This document shows, in pieces, positions 42,553 through 53,841 of a DNA stretch of 64,000 nucleotides. Below the pieces are notes generated by a model. That model was not told where the DNA came from and searched no databases. It worked only from the letters and a program-made list of their open reading frames with translations. The stretch spans positions 34,358 through 98,357 of the forward strand of contig NZ_JAKILA010000020.1 in the NCBI RefSeq assembly GCF_023283885.1, in the 5' to 3' direction. Numbering within the stretch: the stretch's first letter is position 1; every line of letters begins with the position of its first letter. The position numbers and the translations under genes are program-made. This DNA is from Shewanella basaltis (GTDB lineage: Bacteria; Pseudomonadota; Gammaproteobacteria; Enterobacterales; Shewanellaceae).

Positions 42553-42777
42553 AGCGCCCGTTATACATGAGTTATGTCAAGGATGATATATTTTGGCAGA
42601 CTATTTTTGTGTTGATTCGGTAAGCGGTATTTTTTTTATACAATTGCTGTCTAAAAAACATCAGGAGTGTGTATTGGCTCACCTTGTGGTTGTCAGAGCA
42701 GCAGTTTGCATGGGTTTCGGGTAAGATAAGAGCATGTTGGTACATAATCGTCTTTTTAGTACACAAAAGGAATACCG

Positions 42778-43251
42778 ATGAAAACTCATTCTCGTATGTT
42801 AGTCCGTTTATTGATGATAAGCGCGATAATGTCATCGCCGTTACAGGCCAAAACACAGGTCAACCCATTGTTTGATCAAGCTCGTGCGACAAAAAACGGG
42901 GCAGATGAATACGGCATGAAACGCTATGTAATGGCATTTCTTAAACGTGGTCCAAATCGTGATCGTCCAAAAGCTGAGGCGGATGAACTGCAACGGCTAC
43001 ACATGGCCAATATTGGACGTTTAGCCGAAGAGGGTAAATTGGTATTAGCAGGTCCATTTTTGGGAGATGGTGATTTACGCGGAATTTATATTTTTGATGT
43101 AGAAACCCTTGAACAGGCTAAACAATTAACTGCAACCGATCCAGCGATTAAAGCAGGCAGTTTGATAATGGAATTAGTACCTTGGTATGGCAGTGCAGCG
43201 TTAATGGAAGTCAATGGGATCCACAATACCCTAGCGAAAACCCTAATGTAA
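42778..43251 (+). CDS. Secreted YCII-domain protein
   Basis: This 157-residue protein has a signal peptide (LVRLLMISAIMSSPLQA) followed by a YCII fold (KRYVMAFLKRGP, then LVLAGPFLGDGDLRGIYIF). The His and Asp positions implied in this ferredoxin-like family appear present (RLHMANI; FLGDGD). YCII proteins are usually cytosolic; a secreted version is less usual. AAGGAAT precedes the ATG. Function is unknown. Confidence 0.85.
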   Translation: MKTHSRMLVRLLMISAIMSSPLQAKTQVNPLFDQARATKNGADEYGMKRYVMAFLKRGPNRDRPKAEADELQRLHMANIGRLAEEGKLVLAGPFLGDGDLRGIYIFDVETLEQAKQLTATDPAIKAGSLIMELVPWYGSAALMEVNGIHNTLAKTLM

Positions 43252-43398
43252 TCTAATGTGGGTGATGCTGTTATCTTGGTAACAATTTATTTTTAAGTGA
43301 TTGCTATTTAACTGAATATTATTTAAGTGGTTATCATTACCGTGGTGCTAGCTATTTACCCACATGCTGCACAAAATAAGTCGCACATTTTGATTTGT

Positions 43399-43767
43399 TT
43401 AACCTTCGTGGGCCAGTTTAGTCAGCGCGGGTGTCGCAGTAGGATTATTGCTGTATTGACGTTTTACTACAACCTCAACTCCTTTAGTGGATAACTTCAG
43501 GTTGAGATCTGACTCTGGTACACAACAGCAGGGTAAACACTCGTTTGCTTTGAGCTCAGCTAATGGCGTAGTGAGATAACTCACTTCGCCAGAAATCACC
43601 GTGGTTTTACACGCGCCGCAAAAACCATTACGGCACTCTGAAAATACCTTGACCTTTTTCGACTCAAGCGCTTCTAGTAAGCTTGAATGTTTGCCGTCAA
43701 ACAAAATCACCGGCTGACCTTTCAAGCTTACGATTGGGGCTTTTTTAAAAAAATTTCTATAAGTCAA
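43399..43767 (-). CDS. yfaE: 2Fe-2S ferredoxin for class Ia ribonucleotide reductase
   Basis: This 122-residue plant-type ferredoxin has cluster ligands in CRNGFCGAC (CxxxxCxxC) plus a downstream Cys in LPCCCVP. It is longer than E. coli YfaE (84) at both ends. YfaE helps regenerate the tyrosyl radical cofactor of NrdB. It overlaps nrdB by 11 bases and is the last gene of the nrd operon. Confidence 0.93.
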   Translation of the reverse strand: MTYRNFFKKAPIVSLKGQPVILFDGKHSSLLEALESKKVKVFSECRNGFCGACKTTVISGEVSYLTTPLAELKANECLPCCCVPESDLNLKLSTKGVEVVVKRQYSNNPTATPALTKLAHEG

Positions 43768-44887
43768 AGTCTAAAAACTCATCGCCATCGACAGAAGAAT
43801 CAATTTGTCCAACAAGGTATGAAGACACTTCAACTTCTTGCGGGGCAACTTGCACTGCATCGCTTTCTAACCAGTTCTTCATCCACGGTAGTGGGTTTGA
43901 AGACTCTTCGTACGGTTGCGGTAAGTGCACCGATTTCATGCGTTGGTTAGTAATAAACTCAACATATTGACATAAAATTTGCTCATTTAAGCCGATCATT
44001 GAGCCGTCTTTAAACAAATACTTAGCCCATTCTTTTTCTTGCTCAGCGGCTTTAACAAACAAATCGTAGGCTTCTTGCTGGCACTCAATGGCAATTTCGG
44101 CCATTTCTGGGTCGTCTTTACCGCCTTGCATTAAGCTCAGTATGTGCTGCGTGCTGTTAAGGTGTAAGGCTTCATCACGTGCGATTAAGCGGATGATTTT
44201 GGCATTACCTTCCATTAAACGGCGCTCTGCAAAAGCAAATGAACAGGCAAAGCTCACATAAAAGCGAATGGCTTCCAGTGCGTTTACAGACATCATGCAC
44301 AAGTACAGAGACTTTTTAAGTATGCGTAAATTAACGGTAATTGTTTCACCATTAATCACGTGAGTCCCTGAACCATGCAAGTTATACACTTGTGTTAGCT
44401 TGATTAAGTCATCGTAATAACGTGCAATGTCACCGGCGCGTTTTAAAATGTGCTCATTTTCCACAATATCGTCAAACACCACAGAGGGGTTATTCACAAT
44501 ATTACGGATAATGTGGGTGTATGAACGTGAATGAATGGTTTCTGAAAACGACCAAGTTTCAATCCAGGTTTCTAATTCCGGCAGCGATACCAATGGCAAA
44601 AATGCCACATTTGGCGAACGGCCCTGAATAGAGTCAAGCAAGGTTTGATATTTAAGGTTTGAAATAAAAATGTGCTTTTCGTGTTCAGGTAATCCCCCGA
44701 AATCGATTTTGTCACGGCTTACGTCAACTTCTTCAGGACGCCAGAAAAACGATAATTGTTTTTCAATTAGTTTTTCAAAGACTTCATATTTCTGTTGATC
44801 GTAGCGAGCTACGTTAACGGATTGACCAAAAAACATCGGTTCTTTAGTAGAGTCGTTAGGTGTTTGACAAAATGTTGAGTAAGCCAT
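43757..44887 (-). CDS. nrdB: Ribonucleotide reductase class Ia, small subunit
   Basis: This 376-residue diiron-tyrosyl radical subunit has the radical Tyr in [12 protein letters not shown] (Tyr123 here) and iron ligands in [12 protein letters not shown] and related helices. The C-terminus ([13 protein letters not shown]) resembles the tail that docks on NrdA. The genes run nrdA, nrdB, yfaE on the minus strand. Confidence 0.97.
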   Translation of the reverse strand: MAYSTFCQTPNDSTKEPMFFGQSVNVARYDQQKYEVFEKLIEKQLSFFWRPEEVDVSRDKIDFGGLPEHEKHIFISNLKYQTLLDSIQGRSPNVAFLPLVSLPELETWIETWSFSETIHSRSYTHIIRNIVNNPSVVFDDIVENEHILKRAGDIARYYDDLIKLTQVYNLHGSGTHVINGETITVNLRILKKSLYLCMMSVNALEAIRFYVSFACSFAFAERRLMEGNAKIIRLIARDEALHLNSTQHILSLMQGGKDDPEMAEIAIECQQEAYDLFVKAAEQEKEWAKYLFKDGSMIGLNEQILCQYVEFITNQRMKSVHLPQPYEESSNPLPWMKNWLESDAVQVAPQEVEVSSYLVGQIDSSVDGDEFLDFDL

Positions 44888-44914
44888 TATTTAAGTGTCC
44901 TGAAAACGCATTTC

Positions 44915-44936
44915 AAAAAGCGGGGAAGTCCCCGCT
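44915..44936 (-). terminator. Hairpin with T-run between nrdA and nrdB
   Basis: On the minus strand, the stem AGCGGGG/CCCCGCT is followed by TTTTT, in the 68-base gap inside the operon. It looks like an intrinsic terminator or attenuator and would lower nrdB relative to nrdA unless read through. Confidence 0.7.
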
Positions 44937-44955
44937 CAATAATTACATTAGATAA

Positions 44956-47244
44956 TTAGATTTTGCACGCACCGCCTGCACAACCATCATCTTCTTCCTC
45001 TACGGCAACCAAATCGTCAAACTGATCTTTCGCGCCATCACGAGTGTTATGGTAATACAAGGTTTTAACCCCTAACTTGTACACACTTAACAAATCTTTA
45101 AGTAAGGTTTGCATAGGTACACGTCCGCCTTCAAAACGGCTTGGGTCGTAGTTAGTGTTAGCTGAAATCGCTTGGTCAACGAACTTCTGCATAATGCCCA
45201 CAAGTTGGATATAACCATCATTGTTTGGCATGTTCCATAATAATTCGTACTTGTCTTTTAATAGGTCAAAGTCTGGTACGACTTGCTTTAATTGCCCGTC
45301 TTTACTTGCCTTAACACTGATTAAGCCGCGTGGAGGCTCGATACCATTAGTCGCATTAGAAATTTGCGATGAGGTTTCTGACGGCATTAATGCTGACAAG
45401 GTTGAGTTACGTAAACCGTACTGTTTAATGTCGCTACGTAGGGTTTCCCAATCCATGTGTAATGGCTCGTCACAAATCTTATCGAGATCACGCTTGTAGG
45501 TATCGATAGGTAAGATACCTTGCGAATAAGTAGTCTCGTTAAATAGCGGACAGGCACCTTGTTCTTTTGCTAAGTTCATTGAGGCTTTCAGTAAGTAGAA
45601 CTGAATTGCTTCAAAGGTTTTATGGGTCAAGTTGTTGGCTGAGCCGTCTGAATATTTTTTGCCATTTTTAGCAAGGTAGTTAGCAAAGTTAATCACACCA
45701 ATACCTAAGGTGCGACGGTTCATTGAACCAAGTTTTGCTGACTTGATTGGGTAATCTTGATAATCAAGTAAGTTATCAAGGGCACGCACAGCAAGATCGG
45801 CTAAAGGTTCAAGTTCTGATAAATCCTGAATAGCACCTAGGTTTAATGCTGACAGCGTACACAATGCAATTTCGCCGTTTGGATCGTCGATGTTAGTGAG
45901 TGGCTTGGTAGGCAGAGCAATTTCTAAACACAAGTTAGATTGCTTAATAGGAGCTACTTTAGAATCGAACGGACTATGTGTATTGCAGTGATCCACGTTC
46001 TGAATATAGATACGGCCAGTTGAAGCACGCTCTTGCATCATTAATGAAAACAGTTCAACGGCTTTAATTTGTTTTTTACGGACGTTGCTGTCTTGCTCAT
46101 ACTGTAGGTATAAACGTTCAAATTCTGCTTGATCTTCAAAAAATGCATCGTAAAGACCTGGCACGTCCGATGGACTAAACAAACTGATGTATTCGCCTTT
46201 AATTAAGCGTTGGTACATTAATTTGTTTAATTGCACACCATAGTCAAGATGACGTACACGGTTATCTTCAACACCACGGTTGTTTTTAAGGACAAGTAGT
46301 GACTCAACTTCTAAATGCCATAACGGGTAGAATAGGGTAGCAGCACCACCGCGCACACCGCCTTGAGAACATGATTTAACCGCAGTTTGAAAATACTTAT
46401 AAAAAGGTAAACAACCTGTGTGGAATGCTTCGCCGCCACGGATAGGGCTTCCTAACGCGCGGATACGACCAGCGTTAATACCAATGCCGGCACGTTGACT
46501 GACATATTTAACGATAGAAGATGCCGTGGCGTTGATTGAATCTAGGCTGTCATCACATTCAATTAATACACATGAGCTGAACTGGCGCGTTGGCGTACGT
46601 ACACCAGACATAATCGGTGTCGGTAATGAAATTTTAAATAATGACGTCGCATCATAAAAACGCTTGATGTAATCCAAACGAGTGTCTTTTGGATAACGAG
46701 CAAACAAACACGCGGCCACTAAAATATATAAAAACTGTGCGCTTTCATACACTTCATGTGTGACACGGTTTTGCACTAAATACTTACCTTCTAATTGCTT
46801 AACCGCAGCATAAGAGAAGTTCATATCGCGCCAGTGGTCGATATAGCTGTCTAAGGTTTCAATTTCTTCACGGGTGTAATCGGCCAAAATATGCATATCA
46901 TATTTGCCCATTTCCACTAAGCGTGTCACGTGATCGTATAGTTTAGGTGGTTCAAATTGACCAAAGGCTTTTTTACGTAAGTGGAATACCGCTAAACGTG
47001 CTGCTAAAAACTGATAATCAGGTGAGTCTGGCGAGATTAAGTCAGCAGCTGCTTTAATAATGGTTTCATGAATGGCTTCAGTTGGAATGCCGTCAAAAAA
47101 CTGCAGATGAGATCGAAGTTCAACTTCAGATACCGAGACGTTTTTTAATCCCTTGGCTGCCCAAGTGATCACGCGGTGAATTTTATCTAAATCGATAGTT
47201 TCACGTTCGCCACTGCGTTTAGTGACTGTCATATTGCTATTCAT
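44956..47244 (-). CDS. nrdA: Ribonucleotide reductase class Ia, large subunit
   Basis: This 762-residue enzyme reduces ribonucleotides to deoxyribonucleotides. It has an N-terminal ATP-cone (VTKRSGERETIDLDKIHRVI), and the catalytic barrel contains NLCLEIALPTKP with the active-site Cys. The C-terminus ends GCAGGACKI, carrying the redox CxxxxC pair that transfers electrons. The ATP-cone supports dATP activity control. NrdR and DnaA boxes lie upstream. Confidence 0.97.
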   Translation of the reverse strand: MNSNMTVTKRSGERETIDLDKIHRVITWAAKGLKNVSVSEVELRSHLQFFDGIPTEAIHETIIKAAADLISPDSPDYQFLAARLAVFHLRKKAFGQFEPPKLYDHVTRLVEMGKYDMHILADYTREEIETLDSYIDHWRDMNFSYAAVKQLEGKYLVQNRVTHEVYESAQFLYILVAACLFARYPKDTRLDYIKRFYDATSLFKISLPTPIMSGVRTPTRQFSSCVLIECDDSLDSINATASSIVKYVSQRAGIGINAGRIRALGSPIRGGEAFHTGCLPFYKYFQTAVKSCSQGGVRGGAATLFYPLWHLEVESLLVLKNNRGVEDNRVRHLDYGVQLNKLMYQRLIKGEYISLFSPSDVPGLYDAFFEDQAEFERLYLQYEQDSNVRKKQIKAVELFSLMMQERASTGRIYIQNVDHCNTHSPFDSKVAPIKQSNLCLEIALPTKPLTNIDDPNGEIALCTLSALNLGAIQDLSELEPLADLAVRALDNLLDYQDYPIKSAKLGSMNRRTLGIGVINFANYLAKNGKKYSDGSANNLTHKTFEAIQFYLLKASMNLAKEQGACPLFNETTYSQGILPIDTYKRDLDKICDEPLHMDWETLRSDIKQYGLRNSTLSALMPSETSSQISNATNGIEPPRGLISVKASKDGQLKQVVPDFDLLKDKYELLWNMPNNDGYIQLVGIMQKFVDQAISANTNYDPSRFEGGRVPMQTLLKDLLSVYKLGVKTLYYHNTRDGAKDQFDDLVAVEEEDDGCAGGACKI

Positions 47245-47449
47245 TGAAGAGAGGCCTTGGTTTTATATCCGGTCATGTGATCATGTTCAGGATGCTGTGT
47301 TACTTTATTCGATCAGAACAAATCACAAAACAGTTCCATGTTAAAACAATCATCCTGAATGCACTTACGCCGATGTACATCTACAGTACGTTCAGTAAGC
47401 AGCTACGTTTTTACTGCAAGTGCAGCGTAGTGTTTAGATTGTTACCCAC

Positions 47450-47496
47450 ACACAAGATATGGTGTTATTTATAAACTGAGATACAAGATAGTGAGG
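47450..47496. promoter_or_regulatory. NrdR box pair upstream of nrdA
   Basis: ACACAAGATATGGTGT at 47450-47465 is close to the NrdR consensus. A second, weaker match starts at 47481 (ATACAAGATA). The starts are 31 bases apart, the three-turn spacing typical of NrdR. The pair lies about 210-250 bases upstream of nrdA. NrdR would repress the operon. Confidence 0.75.
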
Positions 47497-47534
47497 TTTG
47501 AGCTGATTTGCAAGCCACAATTTCATTAACTTCT

Positions 47535-47554
47535 TGTGGATAAGTTGAGGATAA
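47535..47554 (-). promoter_or_regulatory. DnaA boxes upstream of nrdA
   Basis: The perfect DnaA box TTATCCACA is on the minus strand at 47535-47543. A one-mismatch box, TTATCCTCA, follows at 47546-47554. E. coli nrdAB is also controlled by DnaA, so linkage of dNTP supply to replication initiation is plausible. Confidence 0.6.
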
Positions 47555-47559
47555 AGAGC

Positions 47560-47855
47560 AGGGTTAGTAACGACTAACCCTAGAGCCCAAATTTATATAG
47601 TGTTTTTGACGGTTGATGATTTTTTATCCGATAGATTAGAAAAATTTGATCGATAAAATAAGCAGCGATCAAAATTTTATGGCCATTTTTAGATTGATCT
47701 TTTATTGCTTTTGATGTGCAGCAGAATGAGCAGCAAAAAATGGATAATCAACCACGGATAACGCTCGCGGCAAAGTTTATTGGTTAATGATACATGCGTC
47801 ATACCAATGTGCATTGAGTCAATGAGCGATTATCTATTAATAATGTACATAGGTA
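47560..47855. other. Gap between the nrd regulatory region and the HAD phosphatase gene
   Basis: AT-rich DNA, with no gene or known RNA seen. It contains further TTATCC-like sequences that may be weak DnaA sites. Confidence 0.5.
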
Positions 47856-48518
47856 TTATTGGCTAAAAAACTGTGTCAATGAGGCGCCATGTTCAAATTG
47901 GCGTTTTGACGGCCATAAGTCAGGCTTATCTGTAGCAGATAAATAGCCCCACAATGCTACGGCACCCAGCATATTAGCATTATTGGCGGCAACGAGATCG
48001 CGTTCTGCATCGCCTAAGTACAAAATGTGTTCAGGCGGCGTGGCAATTTGTTGTGCGGCTAACAACATAGGTGCAGTATGCGGTTTCGCGAAGCGCGTGC
48101 TGTCTCCGCTGATCATCGCTTTAAGGTTGGCAGTTAAACCCAACTTGTCGACTAATGGTCGTGCAAAGCGTGCAGGTTTGTTAGTGACAACCCCATAAGG
48201 AATACTTTGTTGATCGAGCAATGTGAGTAACTCTGCTAACCCATCAAATAAACGACTGTAAGTGCCATTCACCTGAACATAGTGGCGTAACAACCCCTGT
48301 TGTACGCTCATTTGTGTGGTTTCATCTGCTTCTGGAATGGCTGTTTTAACTAAAAATAAGCTTCCGTGCGACGCGGCATGGCGCATTTTATCAAGTGGTT
48401 GGGCACTAAAGCCTGAATCGTTTAAGCTGAGATTAAGTGCATGAACTAAATCAGGTGCTGTGTCTGCTAATGTGCCATCAAGGTCAAATAAAACGCCTTT
48501 AACATCATGTTTATGCAC
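47856..48518 (-). CDS. HAD-IA phosphatase, Gph/MupP type
   Basis: This 220-residue HAD phosphatase has motif I LFDLDGTLADTAPDLVHAL, motif II VVTNKP and motif IV YLGDAERDL. It could be phosphoglycolate phosphatase or the MurNAc-6-phosphate phosphatase MupP. Location next to ubiG and gyrA matches mupP in Pseudomonas, which favours MupP without proving it. It lies 104 bases after ubiG on the same strand. Confidence 0.88.
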   Translation of the reverse strand: MHKHDVKGVLFDLDGTLADTAPDLVHALNLSLNDSGFSAQPLDKMRHAASHGSLFLVKTAIPEADETTQMSVQQGLLRHYVQVNGTYSRLFDGLAELLTLLDQQSIPYGVVTNKPARFARPLVDKLGLTANLKAMISGDSTRFAKPHTAPMLLAAQQIATPPEHILYLGDAERDLVAANNANMLGAVALWGYLSATDKPDLWPSKRQFEHGASLTQFFSQ

Positions 48519-48622
48519 TTATTTATTCCTTATAAAAGCGTTGAGTGATTATGTTGAGTGAGTGTCAGGTGTCACAAGAGGATGTGGCCGATAAAGACGA
48601 CTTTATCGGCACGATGACAGTG

Positions 48623-49345
48623 TTAATCGACTTTTTGCGTGGCAATCATGTAGTTAACATCTACATTTTTAGTGTATTTAAACACACCAGAGAGTGGATT
48701 GTAGGTAATGCCTAATGCGTCTTTACATAATAAGTCGGTATTATCTACTAAGGCCATTAACTCAGACGGACGAATAAATTTACTGTGATCGTGCGTGCCA
48801 ATAGGCAACATTTTCAGTAAGTACTCTGCACCAATAATGGTTTGTATATAAGACATCATATTGCGGTTTATGGTTGAGAAAAACACAAAACCGTTTGGTT
48901 TAACCATATCGCAACATGCTTGAATGACAGACTGTGGGTCTGGAACATGCTCAAGCATTTCCATACAGGTGACGACGTCATAGTATTCAGTGTGGTTGCT
49001 GCGATGATCTTCTGCGGTTGTTTTAAGATAATTAACCGTCACCCCCGCGTCTAATGCATGAAGTTTGGCGATTTCTAGTGGATCAGTACCCATGTCGATA
49101 CCATCAACATGAGCACCGATACGAGCCATGCTTTCAGATAAAATCCCGCCACCACAGCCCACATCTAACACTTTTTTACCAAAAATCCCGCCAGCGGTTT
49201 GGTCGATATAATTTAATCGCAGTGGATTAAGTAAATGCAATGGCTTGAACTCGCCATTAAGATCCCACCAGGTTTGGGCCATGGCTTCAAATTTTGCGAT
49301 CTCTTGTGGATCAACATTGGCTGTTGAGTGTTCAGCGTTTGACAT
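48623..49345 (-). CDS. ubiG: Ubiquinone biosynthesis O-methyltransferase
   Basis: This 240-residue enzyme does both O-methylations in ubiquinone synthesis. The SAM loop is [20 protein letters not shown]; the N-terminal [19 protein letters not shown] is characteristic of UbiG. It is divergent from gyrA across a 387-base gap. Confidence 0.97.
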   Translation of the reverse strand: MSNAEHSTANVDPQEIAKFEAMAQTWWDLNGEFKPLHLLNPLRLNYIDQTAGGIFGKKVLDVGCGGGILSESMARIGAHVDGIDMGTDPLEIAKLHALDAGVTVNYLKTTAEDHRSNHTEYYDVVTCMEMLEHVPDPQSVIQACCDMVKPNGFVFFSTINRNMMSYIQTIIGAEYLLKMLPIGTHDHSKFIRPSELMALVDNTDLLCKDALGITYNPLSGVFKYTKNVDVNYMIATQKVD

Positions 49346-49732
49346 AAATTAACCTAACTGTGTAGTGATGTATGGCGGTTATTATAACGATAACCTTTAC
49401 GAATAGTAGTCAGCATTATGCTTTTGCGTCCTCGTGCTGTTTATTAAATCATCACTTAACGCCTGCGCTGGCGATTTTTACAACTTAACATGGGTAAACC
49501 CTCAGCGGTTTGAGTGTTACACGCATTTAAATTTGCATTATGTTGGTTAAAATTGATAGCAAATTAACTGAAAATATTCACTTTTTTATAATTTTTATAC
49601 ACTAGAGTCGATTTGGCTGGTGTTTGCTCTGGCGACAATAAATATCTGTGTTAGAATGCCAAATCACGTTTTTAAGCTAGATAATAATATGGAAGTTTTA
49701 TTGTCAGCTAATTTTAGGGGAACGCGCAGTTT
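49346..49732. other. Divergent promoter region between ubiG and gyrA
   Basis: This 387-base gap presumably holds both promoters. A TTAGAAT box near 49651 is a possible -10 for gyrA, but no good -35 is spaced correctly. No gene or repeat was found. Confidence 0.45.
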
Positions 49733-52453
49733 ATGACTGATCTGGCATCATCTATTTCGCCAATTAATATCGAAGACGAACTTAAGAATTCTTACCTTGA
49801 TTACGCCATGAGTGTAATCGTAGGTCGTGCATTACCTGACGTCCGTGACGGTTTAAAACCAGTTCACCGTCGCGTACTGTTCGCCATGAGTGAATTAAAA
49901 AACGATTGGAACAAACCATATAAAAAATCCGCTCGTGTGGTTGGTGACGTTATCGGTAAATATCATCCGCATGGTGATACCGCGGTATACGATACAATAG
50001 TACGCATGGCGCAGCCTTTCTCGCTACGTTATACACTTGTTGACGGACAAGGAAACTTCGGTTCAGTTGACGGTGACTCAGCAGCGGCAATGCGTTACAC
50101 CGAAATCCGTATGCAAAAGTTGGCGCACTCGCTACTTGCCGACCTTGAAAAAGAAACCGTTGATTTTGTGCCTAACTATGACGGCACCGAATTTATTCCT
50201 GCGGTATTACCCACACGTGTACCTAACCTGTTAATTAACGGTTCATCGGGTATTGCTGTGGGTATGGCGACCAATATTCCGCCACACAATTTAAGTGAAG
50301 TTGTTCAAGGTTGTTTGGCATTAATTGCCGACCCAAGTTTGTCGATTGAACAATTAATGGAATATATTCCAGGGCCAGATTTCCCAACTGCGGCGTCAAT
50401 TAACGGTCGTAAAGGCATTATTGATGCCTATAAAACGGGTCGTGGCCGTGCGGTAATGCGTTCTAAAGCCGAAGTCGAAACAGAAGAAAATGGCCGCGAG
50501 CGTATTATTGTTCATGAAATTCCTTATCAAGTTAACAAAGCTAAGCTGATTGAAAAAATTGCTGAGTTAGTTAAAGACAAAAAGATTGAAGGCATTAGCG
50601 GTTTACGCGACGAGTCTGACAAAGACGGTATGCGTATCGTAATTGAAATCAAGCGCGGTGAAGTGGGTGAGGTTGTTCTTAACAATTTATATGCCCAAAC
50701 ACAAATGCAGTGTTCTTTTGGTATTAACATGGTGGCATTGACCAATGGTCAGCCTAAATTGTTTAACCTTAAAGAAATGCTTGAGTGCTTTATTCTTCAC
50801 CGCCGTGAAGTGGTGACACGTCGTACTGTATTTGAGCTGCGTAAAGCCCGTGAACGTGCCCATATTCTTGAAGCATTAGCGATTGCTCTGGCTAACATCG
50901 ACCCAATCATCGCCTTAATTAAAGCATCGCCAACACCAGCTGAAGCGAAAGTGAAGTTAGTGGAGCAAGGGTGGGATTTAGGCCATGTGCAAGGCATGCT
51001 TGAAAAAGCAGGCGATGATGCTGCGCGCCCAGAATGGTTAGAGCCAGAGTTTGGGATCCGCGACGGCAAGTACTATTTAACCGAGCAACAAGCACAAGCG
51101 ATTCTTGAGTTACGCCTACACCGTTTAACCGGTTTAGAGCACGACAAGATTTTAGCTGAATACGAAGAACTATTAGTCTTAATTGCTGGCTTATTATTAA
51201 TTCTTCGTAGCCCAGAACGCTTAATGGAAGTCATCAAAGAAGAACTAGAAGAAATTCTAGAGCAATATGGTGATGCCCGTCGTACTGTGATTAACGCTAA
51301 CGAAATTGACATGAGTCTTGAAGACTTAATCAATGAAGAAGACGTTGTTGTGACCTTGTCGCATTTAGGTTACGCCAAGTATCAGCCATTGTCTGACTAC
51401 CAAGCTCAGCGTCGTGGCGGTAAAGGCAAAGCAGCAACCAAAGTAAAAGATGAAGATTTCGTTGAAAAACTATTGGTTGCCAATACCCACGACACTATTT
51501 TGTGTTTCTCTGACTTTGGTAAGATGTACTGGTTAAAAGTGTATCAATTACCATTAGCGAGCCGCGCATCTCGTGGTCGCCCAATTGTGAACTTATTGCC
51601 ATTATCTGATGGCGAGCGTATTACTGCTATTTTACCAGTACGTGAATACGCTGATGATAAATTTATTATTATGGCTACCGCAGACGGTACAGTGAAGAAA
51701 ACCGCACTTACTGCATACAGCAACCCACGCGCCAACGGCATTATTGCTGTGAACCTAAAAGATGGTGACCAATTAATTGGTGTGGACATTACTGACGGTA
51801 GTAACGACATCATGTTGTTCTCTAACGAAGGTAAAGTGGTTCGCTTTAACGAAAAAGCCAAAGACAGCGAAACGGGCGAAGTAAAAATTGATGCCGAAAC
51901 CGGTGAAGAAGTGATTGCCCTTCGTCCAATGGGCCGTACAGCAACTGGTGTGCGTGGTATTAAGCTTGAAGAAGGCCAAAAAGTAGTGTCGTTGATTGTG
52001 CCTAAAGGTGACGGCGCAATCTTAACTGTAACCGAAAATGGTTACGGTAAGCGTACTGAATTAAGCGAATACCCAGCGAAGAGCCGCGGCACCAAAGGTG
52101 TTGTGTCTATTAAAGTGAGTGAGCGTAATGGTGCCGTTGTCGGTGCTGTACAAGTGGGTGAGTTTGACGAAATCATGCTCATTAGCGACAAAGGCACATT
52201 GGTTCGTACACCTGCTGACGGGGTTTCAATTATTGGTCGTAACACCCAGGGTGTGACCATTATCCGTACTGCGGACGATGAAAAAGTGGTCGGTCTACAG
52301 CGTATTGAAGAAATTCAAACTGAAGAGCTGTTAGATGAAGAAGGCAATGTGATTGCACCTGCAACTGACGCTGAAGCAACAGATGTTGAATCTGTTGGTG
52401 AAGAGCTTGATACAGATGTACAAGAAGATGTTCAAGACGACGAGCAAGACTAA
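49733..52453 (+). CDS. gyrA: DNA gyrase subunit A
   Basis: This 906-residue subunit cuts and rejoins DNA for negative supercoiling. The catalytic Tyr is residue 122 (AAMRYTEIR). The quinolone region reads HGDTAVYD, so residue 83 is Thr and 87 is Asp in E. coli numbering. The GyrA box QRRGGKGK lies near residues 559-566, followed by the beta-pinwheel and an acidic tail ([12 protein letters not shown]). It is slightly longer than the E. coli protein. Confidence 0.98.
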   Translation: MTDLASSISPINIEDELKNSYLDYAMSVIVGRALPDVRDGLKPVHRRVLFAMSELKNDWNKPYKKSARVVGDVIGKYHPHGDTAVYDTIVRMAQPFSLRYTLVDGQGNFGSVDGDSAAAMRYTEIRMQKLAHSLLADLEKETVDFVPNYDGTEFIPAVLPTRVPNLLINGSSGIAVGMATNIPPHNLSEVVQGCLALIADPSLSIEQLMEYIPGPDFPTAASINGRKGIIDAYKTGRGRAVMRSKAEVETEENGRERIIVHEIPYQVNKAKLIEKIAELVKDKKIEGISGLRDESDKDGMRIVIEIKRGEVGEVVLNNLYAQTQMQCSFGINMVALTNGQPKLFNLKEMLECFILHRREVVTRRTVFELRKARERAHILEALAIALANIDPIIALIKASPTPAEAKVKLVEQGWDLGHVQGMLEKAGDDAARPEWLEPEFGIRDGKYYLTEQQAQAILELRLHRLTGLEHDKILAEYEELLVLIAGLLLILRSPERLMEVIKEELEEILEQYGDARRTVINANEIDMSLEDLINEEDVVVTLSHLGYAKYQPLSDYQAQRRGGKGKAATKVKDEDFVEKLLVANTHDTILCFSDFGKMYWLKVYQLPLASRASRGRPIVNLLPLSDGERITAILPVREYADDKFIIMATADGTVKKTALTAYSNPRANGIIAVNLKDGDQLIGVDITDGSNDIMLFSNEGKVVRFNEKAKDSETGEVKIDAETGEEVIALRPMGRTATGVRGIKLEEGQKVVSLIVPKGDGAILTVTENGYGKRTELSEYPAKSRGTKGVVSIKVSERNGAVVGAVQVGEFDEIMLISDKGTLVRTPADGVSIIGRNTQGVTIIRTADDEKVVGLQRIEEIQTEELLDEEGNVIAPATDAEATDVESVGEELDTDVQEDVQDDEQD

Positions 52454-52476
52454 CCTCATCGTAACCTGTACACCTT

Positions 52477-52509
52477 AAAAACGAGCGCCTAATGGCGCTC
52501 GTTTTATTT
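52477..52509 (+). terminator. Terminator downstream of gyrA
   Basis: The stem ACGAGCGCC/GGCGCTCGT with a short loop is followed by a T-rich run. Confidence 0.85.
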
Positions 52510-52676
52510 TGCGGAAAATTATTCATCAAAATAGGCAAATAAAGCCCTATTCAACGGCAAATAAAGACCTTAGTATTAACGGCCATATTATGATGATATC
52601 AATGGTATGAATTATCTGAGTAGATCAGAGCGTTAATGTGATTGGTATGAATACAAACTGAGTCAAGGAGTTGTCT

Positions 52677-53768
52677 GTGAGCGCGATTTATAATTTCTGT
52701 GCGGGTCCTGCCATGTTACCTCAAGCTGTGATGCAAAAAGCACAACAGGAATTAATTGATTGGAATGGTCTTGGCGTTTCCGTGATGGAAATCAGCCACC
52801 GTAGTAAAGAATTTATAGCGTTAACTGAGCAAGCTGAAATCACCTTACGCCAATTAATGAATATCCCTAAAAACTACCATGTGCTTTTTATGCATGGTGG
52901 CGGTCGCGCTCAATTCTCCAATGTGGTGAATAACTTTTTAGGTGATAACGGCCGAGCACTTTACCTCGTGAGTGGGCAATGGTCTTCAGCAGCGGTAAGT
53001 GAAGCCATTAAACTTGTAGGTGAAAGTCAAATCGACAGCCTTGATATCGTTGAAAAAGTTAACGGATTAAACCAAGTTAACTTACCTGATCTTCATGCTA
53101 TCGATAAAGACTACCGTTATGTGCATTACTGCTCTAATGAAACGGTAGACGGTATTGAGATTTTTGAAGAATTAGACAGCCCATGGCCGGTGGTGGCCGA
53201 TCTGTCATCAACCATTATGTCTCATGAAATTGATGTCAGTAAATACGGGCTTATTTATGCGGGTGCGCAAAAAAACATTGGCCCATCAGGTTTGTCGATA
53301 GTGATTGTGCGCGACGACATGCTGAAATTACCAACATTAGCACAGTCGTCAGTGATGGATTATCGCGTTGCGGTTGAGCATGGCTCAATGTTTAATACAC
53401 CGCCAACCTTTGCCTGGTATCTCGCATCAGAAGTGTTTGCCTGGTTAGCCGCTAATGGTGGCGTAAGTGCCATGGCTGAAGTCAATCAACAAAAGGCAGC
53501 ATTACTCTATAGCTGTATAGACGCGAATCCATTTTATAAAAATGGGGTTGCACCACAAAATCGCTCGCGGATGAACGTGACGTTCCAATTAGTTGATGAA
53601 AGCCTAGATGCTGAATTTTTAAAACAAGCAGAGCAGGCCGGTTTAGTTGCGCTAAAAGGTCATCGTATTGTTGGTGGTATGCGTGCCAGTATCTACAATG
53701 CCATGCCTATTGAAGGTGTCCAAAAATTGGTCAACTTTATGGAGCAGTTTGCCGCTCAACACGCTTAG
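52677..53768 (+). CDS. serC: Phosphoserine aminotransferase
   Basis: This 363-residue PLP enzyme of serine and pyridoxal phosphate synthesis begins [15 protein letters not shown]. The PLP Lys lies in [20 protein letters not shown] at 52665-52670 is correctly spaced for the GTG at 52677. A TTG at 52671 directly abuts it and is unlikely. In relatives serC often heads the aroA-cmk-rpsA group, as here with one gene intervening. Confidence 0.95.
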   Translation: MSAIYNFCAGPAMLPQAVMQKAQQELIDWNGLGVSVMEISHRSKEFIALTEQAEITLRQLMNIPKNYHVLFMHGGGRAQFSNVVNNFLGDNGRALYLVSGQWSSAAVSEAIKLVGESQIDSLDIVEKVNGLNQVNLPDLHAIDKDYRYVHYCSNETVDGIEIFEELDSPWPVVADLSSTIMSHEIDVSKYGLIYAGAQKNIGPSGLSIVIVRDDMLKLPTLAQSSVMDYRVAVEHGSMFNTPPTFAWYLASEVFAWLAANGGVSAMAEVNQQKAALLYSCIDANPFYKNGVAPQNRSRMNVTFQLVDESLDAEFLKQAEQAGLVALKGHRIVGGMRASIYNAMPIEGVQKLVNFMEQFAAQHA

Positions 53769-53814
53769 CGGCTGGCTGTTGCCATTCATCACGCCTCGAT
53801 GGCGGTGCTAAATC

Positions 53815-53841
53815 AAAAAAGATCCCTTGCGGATCTTTTTT
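53815..53841 (+). terminator. Terminator downstream of serC
   Basis: The stem AAAAAAGATCC/GGATCTTTTTT has a 5-base loop. It can act on both strands. Confidence 0.85.

Noticed and set aside
47795..47850. Family B end near the HAD gene
   Set aside because: TACCAATGTGCATTG resembles the B end, but no inner sequence follows.
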